From the NCBI RefSeq assembly GCF_048820895.1, contig NZ_JBMERQ010000005.1, forward strand, positions 165,207-229,206: a DNA stretch of 64,000 bases. Direction: 5' to 3'. Shown one piece after another: positions 42,355 to 50,591 of the stretch. Within the stretch, counting starts at the first letter, position 1, and each line of letters starts with the position of its first letter. The notes beneath the pieces are model-generated. The model searched no databases, was not told the origin of the DNA, and saw nothing but the letters and a program-made list of their open reading frames with translations. A program made the translations under genes and the position numbers. Source of the DNA: Cribrihabitans_A neustonicus (GTDB taxonomy: Bacteria; Pseudomonadota; Alphaproteobacteria; Rhodobacterales; Rhodobacteraceae).

Positions 42355-42936
42355 ATGCAGAACCCTTCCATCCGCTCCCTTGGCGACGTCGCCGGCCAGA
42401 TCCGCTCAGTCAGCGGCAACGGCGAGGTTTCCATTGACGATCTGGTGCAGGCGTTAGGTCGGCGCAGTCACCAGACCCTGTTGCTGATCGTGGCGCTGAC
42501 CGCGGCCACCCCGCTCTCCGGCATTCCCGGCCTATCGGCGGTCTGCGGGCTGGTGATCGCGCTGATCTCGCTGGAGATGCTGCTGAGTTATCGGGAAGTG
42601 CGGCTGCCGCGGAAACTGTCGCGGCAGAAGGTGAAGGGCCGTTCGGTAGAAAAGACACTCTCCAAAGTGGAACCCTTCCTTCGCTGGCTCGACCGGCACA
42701 CGCATCACCGGATGACGGGTCTGTTTCACCGTCCGCTGATCTATATCCCGCAGGTGATTTGCCTTGTCTCGGGGCTGACGATGCCGTTCCTGGAGTTCAT
42801 CCCCTTCTCCGCCTCCATCGTGGCGAGCGGGGTGGCGCTCCTGGCATTTGCGATGTTCACCCGCGACGGGCTGTTCTTCCTGCTGGCATTGCTGCCCTAT
42901 ACCGGGATTGCCGCGCTGGTGCTGCGCACGCTCTGA
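42355..42936 (+). CDS. exoD: ExoD-family membrane protein
   Basis: This 193-residue protein with about four membrane helices matches the ExoD family (exopolysaccharide synthesis, ExoD), judged by DLVQALGRRSHQTLLLIVALTAATPLSGIPGLSAVCGL near residues 23-62 and RHTHHRMTGLFHRPL near 115. In rhizobia ExoD affects exopolysaccharide production and alkali tolerance; the mechanism is unknown. It follows the MgtC-like gene by 3 bases and is convergent with glk. Confidence 0.86.
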   Translation: MQNPSIRSLGDVAGQIRSVSGNGEVSIDDLVQALGRRSHQTLLLIVALTAATPLSGIPGLSAVCGLVIALISLEMLLSYREVRLPRKLSRQKVKGRSVEKTLSKVEPFLRWLDRHTHHRMTGLFHRPLIYIPQVICLVSGLTMPFLEFIPFSASIVASGVALLAFAMFTRDGLFFLLALLPYTGIAALVLRTL

Positions 42937-43024
42937 CCGGGACGCTTGCACGGCTGCTAAGGGCGCGGAATCGGCGCCGGCGGGCGCCCCGCTTGCAGAG
43001 GAGCCGCGCGCGCCGCTGCCTGCC

Positions 43025-43978
43025 TCAGCCGAAGGCAAAGCCTGCGCAGCCGAGGAGCGCCGCACGGTCGTCCTCGATGGTCCAAACCGGGGTCTCGGCG
43101 GTCTTTCCGATGCGGGCGGGGGTCTCCAACACGGTTACGCAAGGGCCGGGCGCTGTGCTGAGCACGGCCCGCGCGACGCTGCCCGCCATGTAAATTCCCG
43201 CACCGCACATGTAATAGAGCGACAGGTCGCGCAGCAGCAGGCCAATGAGCGTCGAATAGCGCTCCACCGCGGCACTTACGCCCTCGCGCCCCTCAGCGCC
43301 ATAAGCGGCAATGGCCGCACTGCCTTCAAGCGCTGCATCACCCGTGCGCTGCCGGCAGTAGGCCGTGAAGCCGCGGCCGGAGAACAGCGTTTCCACCGTC
43401 GGAAATTCCGTAGGATCGAGTCCGTCGGCGCGCAGTGCCTCGGCAATGCTGAGCGGCAGCCCCGCATGCCCCGCCTCTGCGGCCGGGCATGTGACGCGGC
43501 CGTTGGTGGCGAGCACCGGGCTCACATTGAATCCGGTGCCGATACCCGCCACCAGCGATTGCGCGAGCTGCGGCTGGGTTGCGCCGCTGCCGGGCCGGAT
43601 TTCGCTGAGCTGAGAAGGCGCCAGTGACGGCACCGCATAGCCGAGCGCGGAAAGGTCGTTGAGCAGATGCACCCGCGCACAGCCGAAGCGCGCAGCGAGA
43701 GCCGAGGTTTCAACCTGCCAGTTGCGGTTGGTGAGCCGGGCCGTGTTGCCGTCTACCGGGCCTGCCACCGCGACCACCATTTCCTCCAGGTTGGGCGAGC
43801 CCTGGTCCGCAAGGTAGCGCTCCATCAGTGCTTCAAGAGCAGGCCAGTCGGCGTTGGGAAAACTCTGGGCGCTGCCGTCGAGCAGCTGCCCCGCCCGGCC
43901 TAGCGCCAGGCGGGTGTTGCTGCCGCCCGCATCCGCGACCAGGCGCAGCGGGGCCTTTTCAGATGCGGGTGAGGCCAT
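43025..43978 (-). CDS. glk: Glucokinase (ROK-unrelated, bacterial Glk type)
   Basis: Glucokinase phosphorylates glucose with ATP in the cytosol. The 317-residue protein has the phosphate-binding ADAGGSNTRLALG near 15, LTNRNWQV near 82 and LLNDLSALGYA near 104 (with the catalytic Asp), GIGTGFNVSPV near 143 and the EAGHAGLPL motif near 167. Its ATG overlaps the stop of the ABC ATPase gene (TGATG), so uptake and phosphorylation of glucose are coupled in one operon. Confidence 0.92.
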   Translation of the reverse strand: MASPASEKAPLRLVADAGGSNTRLALGRAGQLLDGSAQSFPNADWPALEALMERYLADQGSPNLEEMVVAVAGPVDGNTARLTNRNWQVETSALAARFGCARVHLLNDLSALGYAVPSLAPSQLSEIRPGSGATQPQLAQSLVAGIGTGFNVSPVLATNGRVTCPAAEAGHAGLPLSIAEALRADGLDPTEFPTVETLFSGRGFTAYCRQRTGDAALEGSAAIAAYGAEGREGVSAAVERYSTLIGLLLRDLSLYYMCGAGIYMAGSVARAVLSTAPGPCVTVLETPARIGKTAETPVWTIEDDRAALLGCAGFAFG

Positions 43979-45075
43979 CAGTTCAGCCGCAACCCGGTGT
44001 CCGGCGCGAAGTAGGACACCTTGCCGAGATCGAAGCTCAGCCGCTGCGGCGCGCCGGCCGCGGCGGTGGTCTCTGCATGAAGCCGCGCGGTCACATGCTT
44101 GCCGCCGAGGTTCATCACCGCGTAGGTGTCAGCGCCCGCGGGCTCGACGATGTCGATCACGCATTCGGCTTCCTGGGTGGTGGCGCTGCCGCGGAAGGCG
44201 GCATCGGCGATGTCCTCGGGCCGCACGCCGAAGATCACGTCCTCGGGCAGGTTGCGGTTGTTGGCATCGGTCAGGAGGATCGGCGCGCCGCCCTCGCGGG
44301 CGATCTCGATCTGGGTCTCGCCGCCGACATTGCGGGTCTTGGCCGGGATCAGGTTCATCGCCGGGCTGCCCATGAAGTCGGCTACAAACAGGTTCGCTGG
44401 TCGGTTGTAGATCTCCGCCGGGGTGCCGATCTGCTGGATCACGCCGCCCTTCATCACCACGATCTTGGTCGCCAGCGTCATCGCCTCGATCTGGTCATGG
44501 GTGACATAGACCATCGACGCGCCCAGCCGCTGGTGCAGCGCCTTGATCTCGGTGCGCATCTCCACTCTGAGCTTCGCGTCGAGGTTGGAGAGCGGCTCGT
44601 CGAACAGGAACAGCTTGGGATCGCGCACCAGCGCCCGGCCCATCGCCACCCGCTGCCGCTGCCCGCCCGAGAGCTGGCCAGGCTTGCGGTTCAGAAGCTG
44701 CTCGATCTGCAGCTGCTGCGCGACATAGGCCAGCTTATTTTCCTGCTCCGCCTTGGCGACGCCCCGCACCTGCATACCGAAGGTAATGTTGCGGGCGACG
44801 CTCATCGTGGGGTAGAGGGCGTAGGACTGGAACACCATCGCGATGTCGCGGTCCTTGGGGGTGACGTTGGTCATGTCCCGGCCGCCGATGCGGATCGAGC
44901 CGCCGCTGATGTCCTCCAGACCAGCGATGCAGTTCAGGAGGGTTGACTTGCCGCAGCCCGAGGGGCCGACCAGGACGAGGAAGTCGCCCTGCTCGATCGC
45001 CACGTTGATGTCCTTCAGGATCTCGGCCTTGCCGTAGCTTTTGTAAAGGTTGCTGATTTCCAATACCGGAGCCAT
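43978..45075 (-). CDS. gtsD: Sugar ABC transporter ATPase (MalK/UgpC/GtsD type)
   Basis: This 365-residue ATPase has Walker A GPSGCGKST near 37, Q-loop MVFQSYALYPTMSV near 80, signature LSGGQRQRVAMGRALV near 133, Walker B LFLFDEPLSNLDAK near 155 and a C-terminal MalK-like regulatory/OB domain from about 235 (FGVRPEDI). It energises the two permeases encoded just upstream; glk follows immediately. The glucose assignment rests on the operon and binding-protein type. Confidence 0.92.
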   Translation of the reverse strand: MAPVLEISNLYKSYGKAEILKDINVAIEQGDFLVLVGPSGCGKSTLLNCIAGLEDISGGSIRIGGRDMTNVTPKDRDIAMVFQSYALYPTMSVARNITFGMQVRGVAKAEQENKLAYVAQQLQIEQLLNRKPGQLSGGQRQRVAMGRALVRDPKLFLFDEPLSNLDAKLRVEMRTEIKALHQRLGASMVYVTHDQIEAMTLATKIVVMKGGVIQQIGTPAEIYNRPANLFVADFMGSPAMNLIPAKTRNVGGETQIEIAREGGAPILLTDANNRNLPEDVIFGVRPEDIADAAFRGSATTQEAECVIDIVEPAGADTYAVMNLGGKHVTARLHAETTAAAGAPQRLSFDLGKVSYFAPDTGLRLN

Positions 45076-45080
45076 TTGAC

Positions 45081-45977
45081 TTATCCTTTCACAGACCCGG
45101 CGGTCAGACCGCGGATGAAGTATTTTCCCGCCACCACATAGACAAGGAGGGTCGGCAGGGCGGCGATGATCGCGGCGGCCATGTCGACGTTGTATTCCTT
45201 GACGCCGGTGGTCGAGTTCACGATGTTATTGAGCGCCACGGTGACGGGCTGGGTGCCCGACTGGCTGAAGGAGACCCCGAACAGGAAGTCGTTCCAAATC
45301 TGGGTGAACTGCCAGATCACGGTGACCACGATGATCGGGATCGACAGCGGCAGGAAGATCGACCAGAAGATCCGGAAGAAGCCCGCGCCATCGACCTTGG
45401 CCGCATTGGTGAGATCGGCCGGGATCGAGACGTAGTAGTTGCGGAAGAACAGCGTCGTGAAGCCCAGCCCGTAGATCACGTGGACGAAGATCAGCCCTGG
45501 GATGGTGCCCGCGATGCCCATCAGCCCGAGCACCCGCGCCATCGGCAGCAGCACCACCTGGAACGGGATGAAGCAGCCGAACAGCAGCATGGCAAAAAAG
45601 ATGCCCGCGCCGGGGAAGCGCCACTGCGCGATCACGTAGCCGTTGAGCGCGCCCACCAGGGTGGAGATCGCCACCGCCGGTATCGCGATCATCACCGAGT
45701 TCCAGAAGTAGGGCCGCACGCCCTCGCACTGGATGCCGGTGCAGGCACTGGACCAGGCGGTGCGCCAGGCGTCGAAGGTAACCTCGCGCGGCAGCGAGAT
45801 GAGGTCGCTGGTGCGGATCTCCTCAAGGCTCTTCAGTGAAGTGGTGAGCATCACGAAGAGCGGCATCAGGTAGAACAGCGCGAACAGGCCGAGGATCACG
45901 TAGAGCAGCCAGCGCAGGGCGATCCGGCTTTTGCCGCTTTCCGCAGCGGCGGGGGTGGTCAGCGAGATATCAGCCAT
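45081..45977 (-). CDS. gtsC: Sugar ABC transporter permease (MalG/GtsC type)
   Basis: This 298-residue permease has six predicted helices and the ATPase-contact EAA loop as DLTNAAKVDGAGFFRIFWSIFLP near 200. The N-terminus (LYVILGLFALFYLMPLFVMLTTSLKS) is typical for MalG-like permeases. It overlaps the preceding permease gene by 8 bases and is followed after 5 bases by the ATPase gene. Confidence 0.91.
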   Translation of the reverse strand: MADISLTTPAAAESGKSRIALRWLLYVILGLFALFYLMPLFVMLTTSLKSLEEIRTSDLISLPREVTFDAWRTAWSSACTGIQCEGVRPYFWNSVMIAIPAVAISTLVGALNGYVIAQWRFPGAGIFFAMLLFGCFIPFQVVLLPMARVLGLMGIAGTIPGLIFVHVIYGLGFTTLFFRNYYVSIPADLTNAAKVDGAGFFRIFWSIFLPLSIPIIVVTVIWQFTQIWNDFLFGVSFSQSGTQPVTVALNNIVNSTTGVKEYNVDMAAAIIAALPTLLVYVVAGKYFIRGLTAGSVKG

Positions 45978-46842
45978 CTTTGGACCTCAATTCCGAGTAG
46001 AGGTAGGGGATGACGATGGCGAAGACGACCATCATCATGACCATCGCCGAGCTGGCCGCCTGGCCGATGTCCCCGCGCGAGAACGCCATTGCATACATGT
46101 AGGTCGCGGGCAGGTCGGTGGCATAGCCGGGGCCGCCGCCGGTCAGCGCGATGACCAGGTCGAAGCTCTTGATCGCTAGGTGCGACAGCACGATGAAGGC
46201 GGAGAGGAAGATCGGTGCCATCGAGGGCAGGATGATCGCGGTATAGACCCGCCAGGTGGGGATGCCGTCGACCTGCGCGGCCTTGATGATCTCCTGATCG
46301 ACCGAGCGAAGCCCTGCGAGGAACAGCGCCATGACAAAGCCCGAGCTCTGCCAGACCGCGGCAATCACGATAGTGTAGATCGCCATGTCGGGATCGATCA
46401 GCCAGTCGAAAGTGAAGCTTTCAAAGCCCCAGCCCCGCACCATCGCCTCCAGCCCCAGGCCGGGGTTCAGGATCCACTTCCACGCGGTGCCGGTCACAAT
46501 CAGCGACAGCGCCATGGGATAAAGGTAGATGGTGCGGATCGCGCCTTCGGTGCGGATGTTCTGGTCCAGCAGCACCGCCAGCACCAGCCCCAGCACCATC
46601 GCGATCACGATGAACAGCGCGCCGAAGATGAACAGGTTGCCAAAAGCAGTGTCCCAGCGCGGCGATGCAAACAGGCGTTCATATTGGATGAAGCCCTCAA
46701 GCTCGTATTTCGGCAGCAGGCGCGACCGGGTCAGCGAGACCCAGGCGGTCCAGGCGATGAAGCCGTAGACGAAGACCAGAACTGCGATGAGCGAGGGCGC
46801 CAGAACCAATTTTGGCATGTTTTCTTCAAGCCACTTGGTCAT
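45970..46842 (-). CDS. gtsB: Sugar ABC transporter permease (MalF/GtsB type)
   Basis: This 290-residue permease has six predicted helices and an EAA loop EIIKAAQVDGIPTWRVYTAIILP near 195. The motif AFIVLSHLAIKSFDLVIALTGGGPGYATDLPATYMY near 225 is typical of sugar-type MalF permeases. It is separated from the binding-protein gene by 62 bases that contain a strong hairpin. Confidence 0.91.
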   Translation of the reverse strand: MTKWLEENMPKLVLAPSLIAVLVFVYGFIAWTAWVSLTRSRLLPKYELEGFIQYERLFASPRWDTAFGNLFIFGALFIVIAMVLGLVLAVLLDQNIRTEGAIRTIYLYPMALSLIVTGTAWKWILNPGLGLEAMVRGWGFESFTFDWLIDPDMAIYTIVIAAVWQSSGFVMALFLAGLRSVDQEIIKAAQVDGIPTWRVYTAIILPSMAPIFLSAFIVLSHLAIKSFDLVIALTGGGPGYATDLPATYMYAMAFSRGDIGQAASSAMVMMMVVFAIVIPYLYSELRSKDG

Positions 46843-46867
46843 TGGATTATTCCCCAGGTACGCCCGA

Positions 46868-46890
46868 GCCCCGCCGGGTGCCGGCGGGGC
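46868..46890 (-). repeat. Strong intercistronic hairpin between gtsA and gtsB
   Basis: GCCCCGCCGG (46868-46877) pairs perfectly with CCGGCGGGGC (46881-46890) around a 3-base loop. There is no T-run on the minus strand. As in the LivK-type operon, it sits directly after the binding-protein gene and could raise binding-protein mRNA over permease mRNA. Confidence 0.65.
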
Positions 46891-46904
46891 AGGGGTCTTT
46901 TGGT

Positions 46905-48149
46905 TTACATGCTGTTGGCGATAGCGTCGGCCAGCATCTGCACGGCCTCTTGCGAGGACATGTCAGAGTTGAAATGTGCCGTCACCACATCGGTGATCGC
47001 GCCGGCCTGAGCGCCGCGCAAGGCCATGCCGTGGGCGTAGCTCGGCAGCAGGCTGCCGCTCTCAGAACTTTCCGCCATGTCGGAGGCCGACAGTTTGGCA
47101 CAGTCGTCGAAGTCATCCAGCGGGGTGTCGGTGCGGGCCGGGATCGAGCCCTTGTTGAGGTTGAACGTCTTCTGGAAGTTTTCGCCCACGACCAGCTCGG
47201 CCAGGAGCGCCTGGCCTGCTTTCTTGTCCTCGCCCTCGACGTCGAACATCGCGAAGCTGTCGACGTTGTAGAGGAAGCCTTCGCCGGGGGTGGAAGCACA
47301 GAGGAAATCCTCGCCCGGGACCTTGCCCGCAGCGGCGAATTCACCCTTGGCCCAGTCGCCCATGATCTGGAAGGCGGCTTCGCCGTTCATCACCATGGCG
47401 GTTGCCAGGTTCCAGTCGCGGCCGGAGAAGTTGTCATCCACATAGCCGCGCATCTTGCGCATCTGGTCGAAGACCGCGACCATCTCGGGCGAGGTCAGGG
47501 TTTCGGTGTCCAGCTCGACGAACGCTTTGCGGAAGCCCTCCGGCCCCAGGATGCCAAGCGCAACCGCCTCGAAGACGGTGGCGTCCTGCCAGGCCTGGCC
47601 GCCATGCGCCAGCGGGATCACCCCGGCGGCCTGCAGCTTGTCGGCAGCGGCGTTGAACTCGTCCCAGGTGGCGGGCATTTCGATGCCGTTGGCCTCGAGC
47701 AGGTCGGCGTTGGCCCAGATCCAGTCCACGCGGTGAACGTTCACCGGCGCGGCGCACCAGGTTCCGTCGCATTTCATGTGCGCGGCGATCGAATCCGGCA
47801 GAACTTGCTCCCAGTTGTTGGCTTCGGCGACTTCGGAGATGTCGGCCAGAACGCCCTCTTCGTACCATTCCTGGATGGCCGGACCCTTGAGCTGCACCGC
47901 GGTCGGCGCGTTGCCCGCCAGCACCCTGGCGCGCAGCGCGGTCATCGCCGCATCGCCGCCGCCGCCGGCCACAGGCATGTCGGTCCAGGTGCCGCCCTTG
48001 TCGGCGAATTCCTTCTGCAGCACCGCAACCGATTTCGCCTCGCCGCCCGAGGTCCAGTAATGCAGCACCTCGGCCTCCGGCCCGGCATAAGCGGCGGTGG
48101 CCGCAATGAGGGCGAGGCTCGAAATGGCGCCCGATACGATCGTCTTCAT
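46905..48149 (-). CDS. gtsA: Glucose-type ABC transporter substrate-binding protein
   Basis: This 414-residue periplasmic binding protein has a Sec signal (MKTIVSGAISSLALIAATAAYAG) followed by LHYWTSGGEAKSVAVLQKEF, GGDAAMTALRARVLAGNAP, PVNVHRVDWIWAN and MGDWAKGEF, all typical of the glucose/mannose-binding proteins of the GtsA group. GGGAGGA lies 8 bases before this ATG; the frame extends upstream without a ribosome site. Glucokinase in the same operon supports glucose as substrate. Confidence 0.92.
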   Translation of the reverse strand: MKTIVSGAISSLALIAATAAYAGPEAEVLHYWTSGGEAKSVAVLQKEFADKGGTWTDMPVAGGGGDAAMTALRARVLAGNAPTAVQLKGPAIQEWYEEGVLADISEVAEANNWEQVLPDSIAAHMKCDGTWCAAPVNVHRVDWIWANADLLEANGIEMPATWDEFNAAADKLQAAGVIPLAHGGQAWQDATVFEAVALGILGPEGFRKAFVELDTETLTSPEMVAVFDQMRKMRGYVDDNFSGRDWNLATAMVMNGEAAFQIMGDWAKGEFAAAGKVPGEDFLCASTPGEGFLYNVDSFAMFDVEGEDKKAGQALLAELVVGENFQKTFNLNKGSIPARTDTPLDDFDDCAKLSASDMAESSESGSLLPSYAHGMALRGAQAGAITDVVTAHFNSDMSSQEAVQMLADAIANSM

Positions 48150-48363
48150 GGTTAATTTCCTCCCTTGATCACCGCTTCTGCGGATGTCGTGGGGCGATCT
48201 TGCGGATCGCGCGGCAGCCATGCAATCCCGTCATGCCGCGTTTTCGCTGCGCTCATGCAATTTCCCGGGCTCCCTGTTACAGCTTGTTACAAACCCCTCG
48301 ATTCCGCCACGCGCTGCTGCAAATCTGGCGCCGGAGGCGGCCATATGTGCAAGGAGATCCCGC
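48150..48363. promoter_or_regulatory. Divergent gtsA / response-regulator promoter region with TGTTACA tandem repeat
   Basis: TGTTACA occurs at 48275-48281 and 48285-48291, exactly 10 bases apart, the arrangement bound by OmpR-type response regulators. CATGCAAT is also repeated at 48219-48226 and 48254-48261, and GCGGCA/TGCCGC form a dyad at 48211-48239. The region separates the glucose operon from a two-component system, so these are candidate sites for that regulator. Core promoter hexamers were not assigned. Confidence 0.55.
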
Positions 48364-49101
48364 GTGGCGATTCCCCGGATTCTGGTGGTCGATGATGACC
48401 CGGATGTGCGCCAGATGATGACCCAGTTCCTGCGCCAGAACGGCGCTGCCGCGTTGCCTGCGGCGAGCGAGGCCGAGGTGCGCAGCCACATCCAGGGCGG
48501 CCGTGTGGACCTCATACTGCTCGACGTGATGCTGGGCGACGAGAACGGGCTGGAGATCTGCAAGCGGCTCCGGGGCGAACAGAATGTGCCGATCATCATG
48601 GTGTCGGCGCTGTCGGCGGATCATCAGCGGATGGAGGGCTACGAGGTCGGCGCCGACGATTACATCGCCAAGCCGTTCAACCCGCAGCTCTTGCTCGCGC
48701 GGATCAAGGCGGTCCTGTCGCGGGCGCGGCGGTCGTCCTCGCTGGCGCATCGGCGCGACACCCGCACCTTCCGTTTCGCCGGCTGGAGTTACGATGCCAA
48801 GCGCGGCGAGGTGCTGTCGCCCGCAGGCGTTCAGGTGGCGTTGTCGCGGCGGGAGACCGCGCTGCTGCAGGTGCTGCTCGCGAACCCGCTTATCCCGCTC
48901 ACCCGCGAGGAAATCGCCGCGGCGCTGGATGTGACCGGCGAAGGCGGCCATGCGGCAGAAACCAGCGGCCGCGCCATCGACGTGCTGGTTGGCCGCCTGC
49001 GCTCCAAGATCGAGGCGAACCCGAAGGATCCGCAGATCCTCAAAACCGACCGCGGCGTTGGTTATGTCTTTGCCATCGACGTGACGGCGGAGGAGGGGTG
49101 A
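48364..49101 (+). CDS. OmpR-family response regulator
   Basis: The 245-residue protein has a receiver domain (residues 1-118; acidic cluster VVDDDPD, phospho-acceptor D54 in LLDVMLGDENG, and KPF near 104) and a C-terminal winged-helix DNA-binding domain (LSRRETALLQVLLAN near 160, IDVLVGRLRSKIE near 205, TDRGVGYVF). The start is GTG with AAGGAG 7 bases upstream. It overlaps the sensor kinase gene and faces the glucose operon, like the GltR/GtrS system of pseudomonads, so glucose uptake is its likely target. Confidence 0.91.
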   Translation: MAIPRILVVDDDPDVRQMMTQFLRQNGAAALPAASEAEVRSHIQGGRVDLILLDVMLGDENGLEICKRLRGEQNVPIIMVSALSADHQRMEGYEVGADDYIAKPFNPQLLLARIKAVLSRARRSSSLAHRRDTRTFRFAGWSYDAKRGEVLSPAGVQVALSRRETALLQVLLANPLIPLTREEIAAALDVTGEGGHAAETSGRAIDVLVGRLRSKIEANPKDPQILKTDRGVGYVFAIDVTAEEG

Positions 49102-50549
49102 GCGGGCCCCTGCGCAGCCTGCGCGCCTCTGGCCTGCTGTTCATCGGTGCGGCCTTTCTGGCGGGCATCTGCGCGGCCTGGCTCTGGGCCGCCTCGGCCT
49201 ATGGCTGGCGGGCGCATCAGGACGCGGCCTATGCTGCCGGGCTGTCGCTGCACCACGCGCTGCAAAACAACACGCCGCCGCCCCCGGGCATCACCCTGCA
49301 CCCGCTTTCACCCAAGGACCGGGCGGCGGCAGACGCCGGGGCGTTCCGGCAGATCAGCGGCGCGCCGCCGGGGGCGCGGCTCACCATCATTCCGGTCTCG
49401 GCAGACGGGCTGACCCGCCGCGGCAGCGCGCCGCTTACCTTTGCGGTATTGTCGCCCGACCTCCTCTACCCGCTCTCCCGCCTGCCCGGCCGCGGCAGCC
49501 AGAGTGCGGCGGAAATCACTGGCCAGGTGAGCCGCCTGCTGGCCTCCTATTGCAGCGTTCCCTTCGTGGTGGCGCAAACCGGCGCCGCCGCCTGGGTGCG
49601 GATCGAGGCGCAGGGCATATGGGGCTGCGAAGCGGCACCGCCGGACCGGCGGCTGCTGGCGGTGCTTCTGGCCGTCATCGCGCTGGCGGCGCTGGTGAGT
49701 GCGGCTCTGGACCTGTCGGCGGATTTCTCCCGCTTTGCCGCGCAGCTGCGCGACCGGCGCCGGGTCGGCGGGCCGGAAAGTTATGCCATCTCCGGCCCGC
49801 GCGAGCTGCAGGAGATCGTCGCCGCGGTGAACAGCTACCTTGAGACCGAACGCGCCCAGCTGGAGGGCCGCGCCGCGGTGCTGTCGGGGGTGAGCCACGA
49901 TCTCGGCACACCCGCCACCCGGCTGCGCCTGCGCGCGGCGCTGATCCCCGACGACGCGCTGCGCAGCAAGCTGGAGGCCGACATCGACAGCATGACCGGC
50001 ATCATCGAAAGCGTGCTCACCTACACCCGCGCCGAGATGGGGGCGGAGGAGCCGCGCAAGCTGTCATTGGATGCGCTGGTCGACGCCATCGTGGCGGACT
50101 ACCAGGACGTCGGCGCCGATGTGACCTTCCGGCCGCAGAAGCCGGTCGTCGTGCCCGGCGCGCGTTCAGTCTTCATGTCGCGCCGGGGCCAGGGGGTGAT
50201 CACGGGCGCGCGCCAAATCACCGTGACGGGCCGCCCTGTTGCCTTGCAGCGGGCGATCACCAACCTGATCGACAATGCGCTGAAATACGGCCGCCGCGCC
50301 ACCGTGGCGCTGGAGGCCGATGCCACCACCGCCGCCATCCTTGTCGAGGACGAAGGCACCGGCAGCTCGGCCAAGGACATCGAGGCGCTGCTTGCCCCCT
50401 TCCGCCGCGGCCGCAACACGACAACGGTGGACGGCTACGGGCTGGGGCTTACCATCGTGGCCACCATCGCCAACCTGCACGGCGGCACGCTGAGTTTCGA
50501 GGATACCGCAACCGGCGTGTCCGCAAGGCTCACGATCCAGCGCGGCTGA
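49098..50549 (+). CDS. Two-component sensor histidine kinase
   Basis: This 483-residue kinase starts with GTG overlapping the regulator stop. It has an N-terminal membrane helix (LLFIGAAFLAGICAAWLWAASA), a periplasmic sensor of about 150 residues containing two Cys (SYCSV and GIWGCEAA), a second helix near 190-210, a HAMP-like linker, the phospho-acceptor H267 (GVSHDLGTPATRLR) and an ATPase domain with NLIDNALKYG, DEGTG and GYGLGLTIV. It should phosphorylate the adjacent regulator; the signal is presumably a sugar or derived acid. Confidence 0.9.
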   Translation: MSGPLRSLRASGLLFIGAAFLAGICAAWLWAASAYGWRAHQDAAYAAGLSLHHALQNNTPPPPGITLHPLSPKDRAAADAGAFRQISGAPPGARLTIIPVSADGLTRRGSAPLTFAVLSPDLLYPLSRLPGRGSQSAAEITGQVSRLLASYCSVPFVVAQTGAAAWVRIEAQGIWGCEAAPPDRRLLAVLLAVIALAALVSAALDLSADFSRFAAQLRDRRRVGGPESYAISGPRELQEIVAAVNSYLETERAQLEGRAAVLSGVSHDLGTPATRLRLRAALIPDDALRSKLEADIDSMTGIIESVLTYTRAEMGAEEPRKLSLDALVDAIVADYQDVGADVTFRPQKPVVVPGARSVFMSRRGQGVITGARQITVTGRPVALQRAITNLIDNALKYGRRATVALEADATTAAILVEDEGTGSSAKDIEALLAPFRRGRNTTTVDGYGLGLTIVATIANLHGGTLSFEDTATGVSARLTIQRG

Positions 50550-50559
50550 GGCCTGAGAC

Positions 50560-50583
50560 GCGGGCGGCGCGGCGGCCGCCCGC
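50560..50583. terminator. GC-rich hairpin between convergent kinase and lpd genes
   Basis: GCGGGCGGC (50560-50568) pairs perfectly with GCCGCCCGC (50575-50583) around a 6-base loop. It lies in the 42 bases between two convergent genes and could terminate both transcripts, though neither side has a T-run. Confidence 0.5.
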
Positions 50584-50591
50584 ACGACGGC

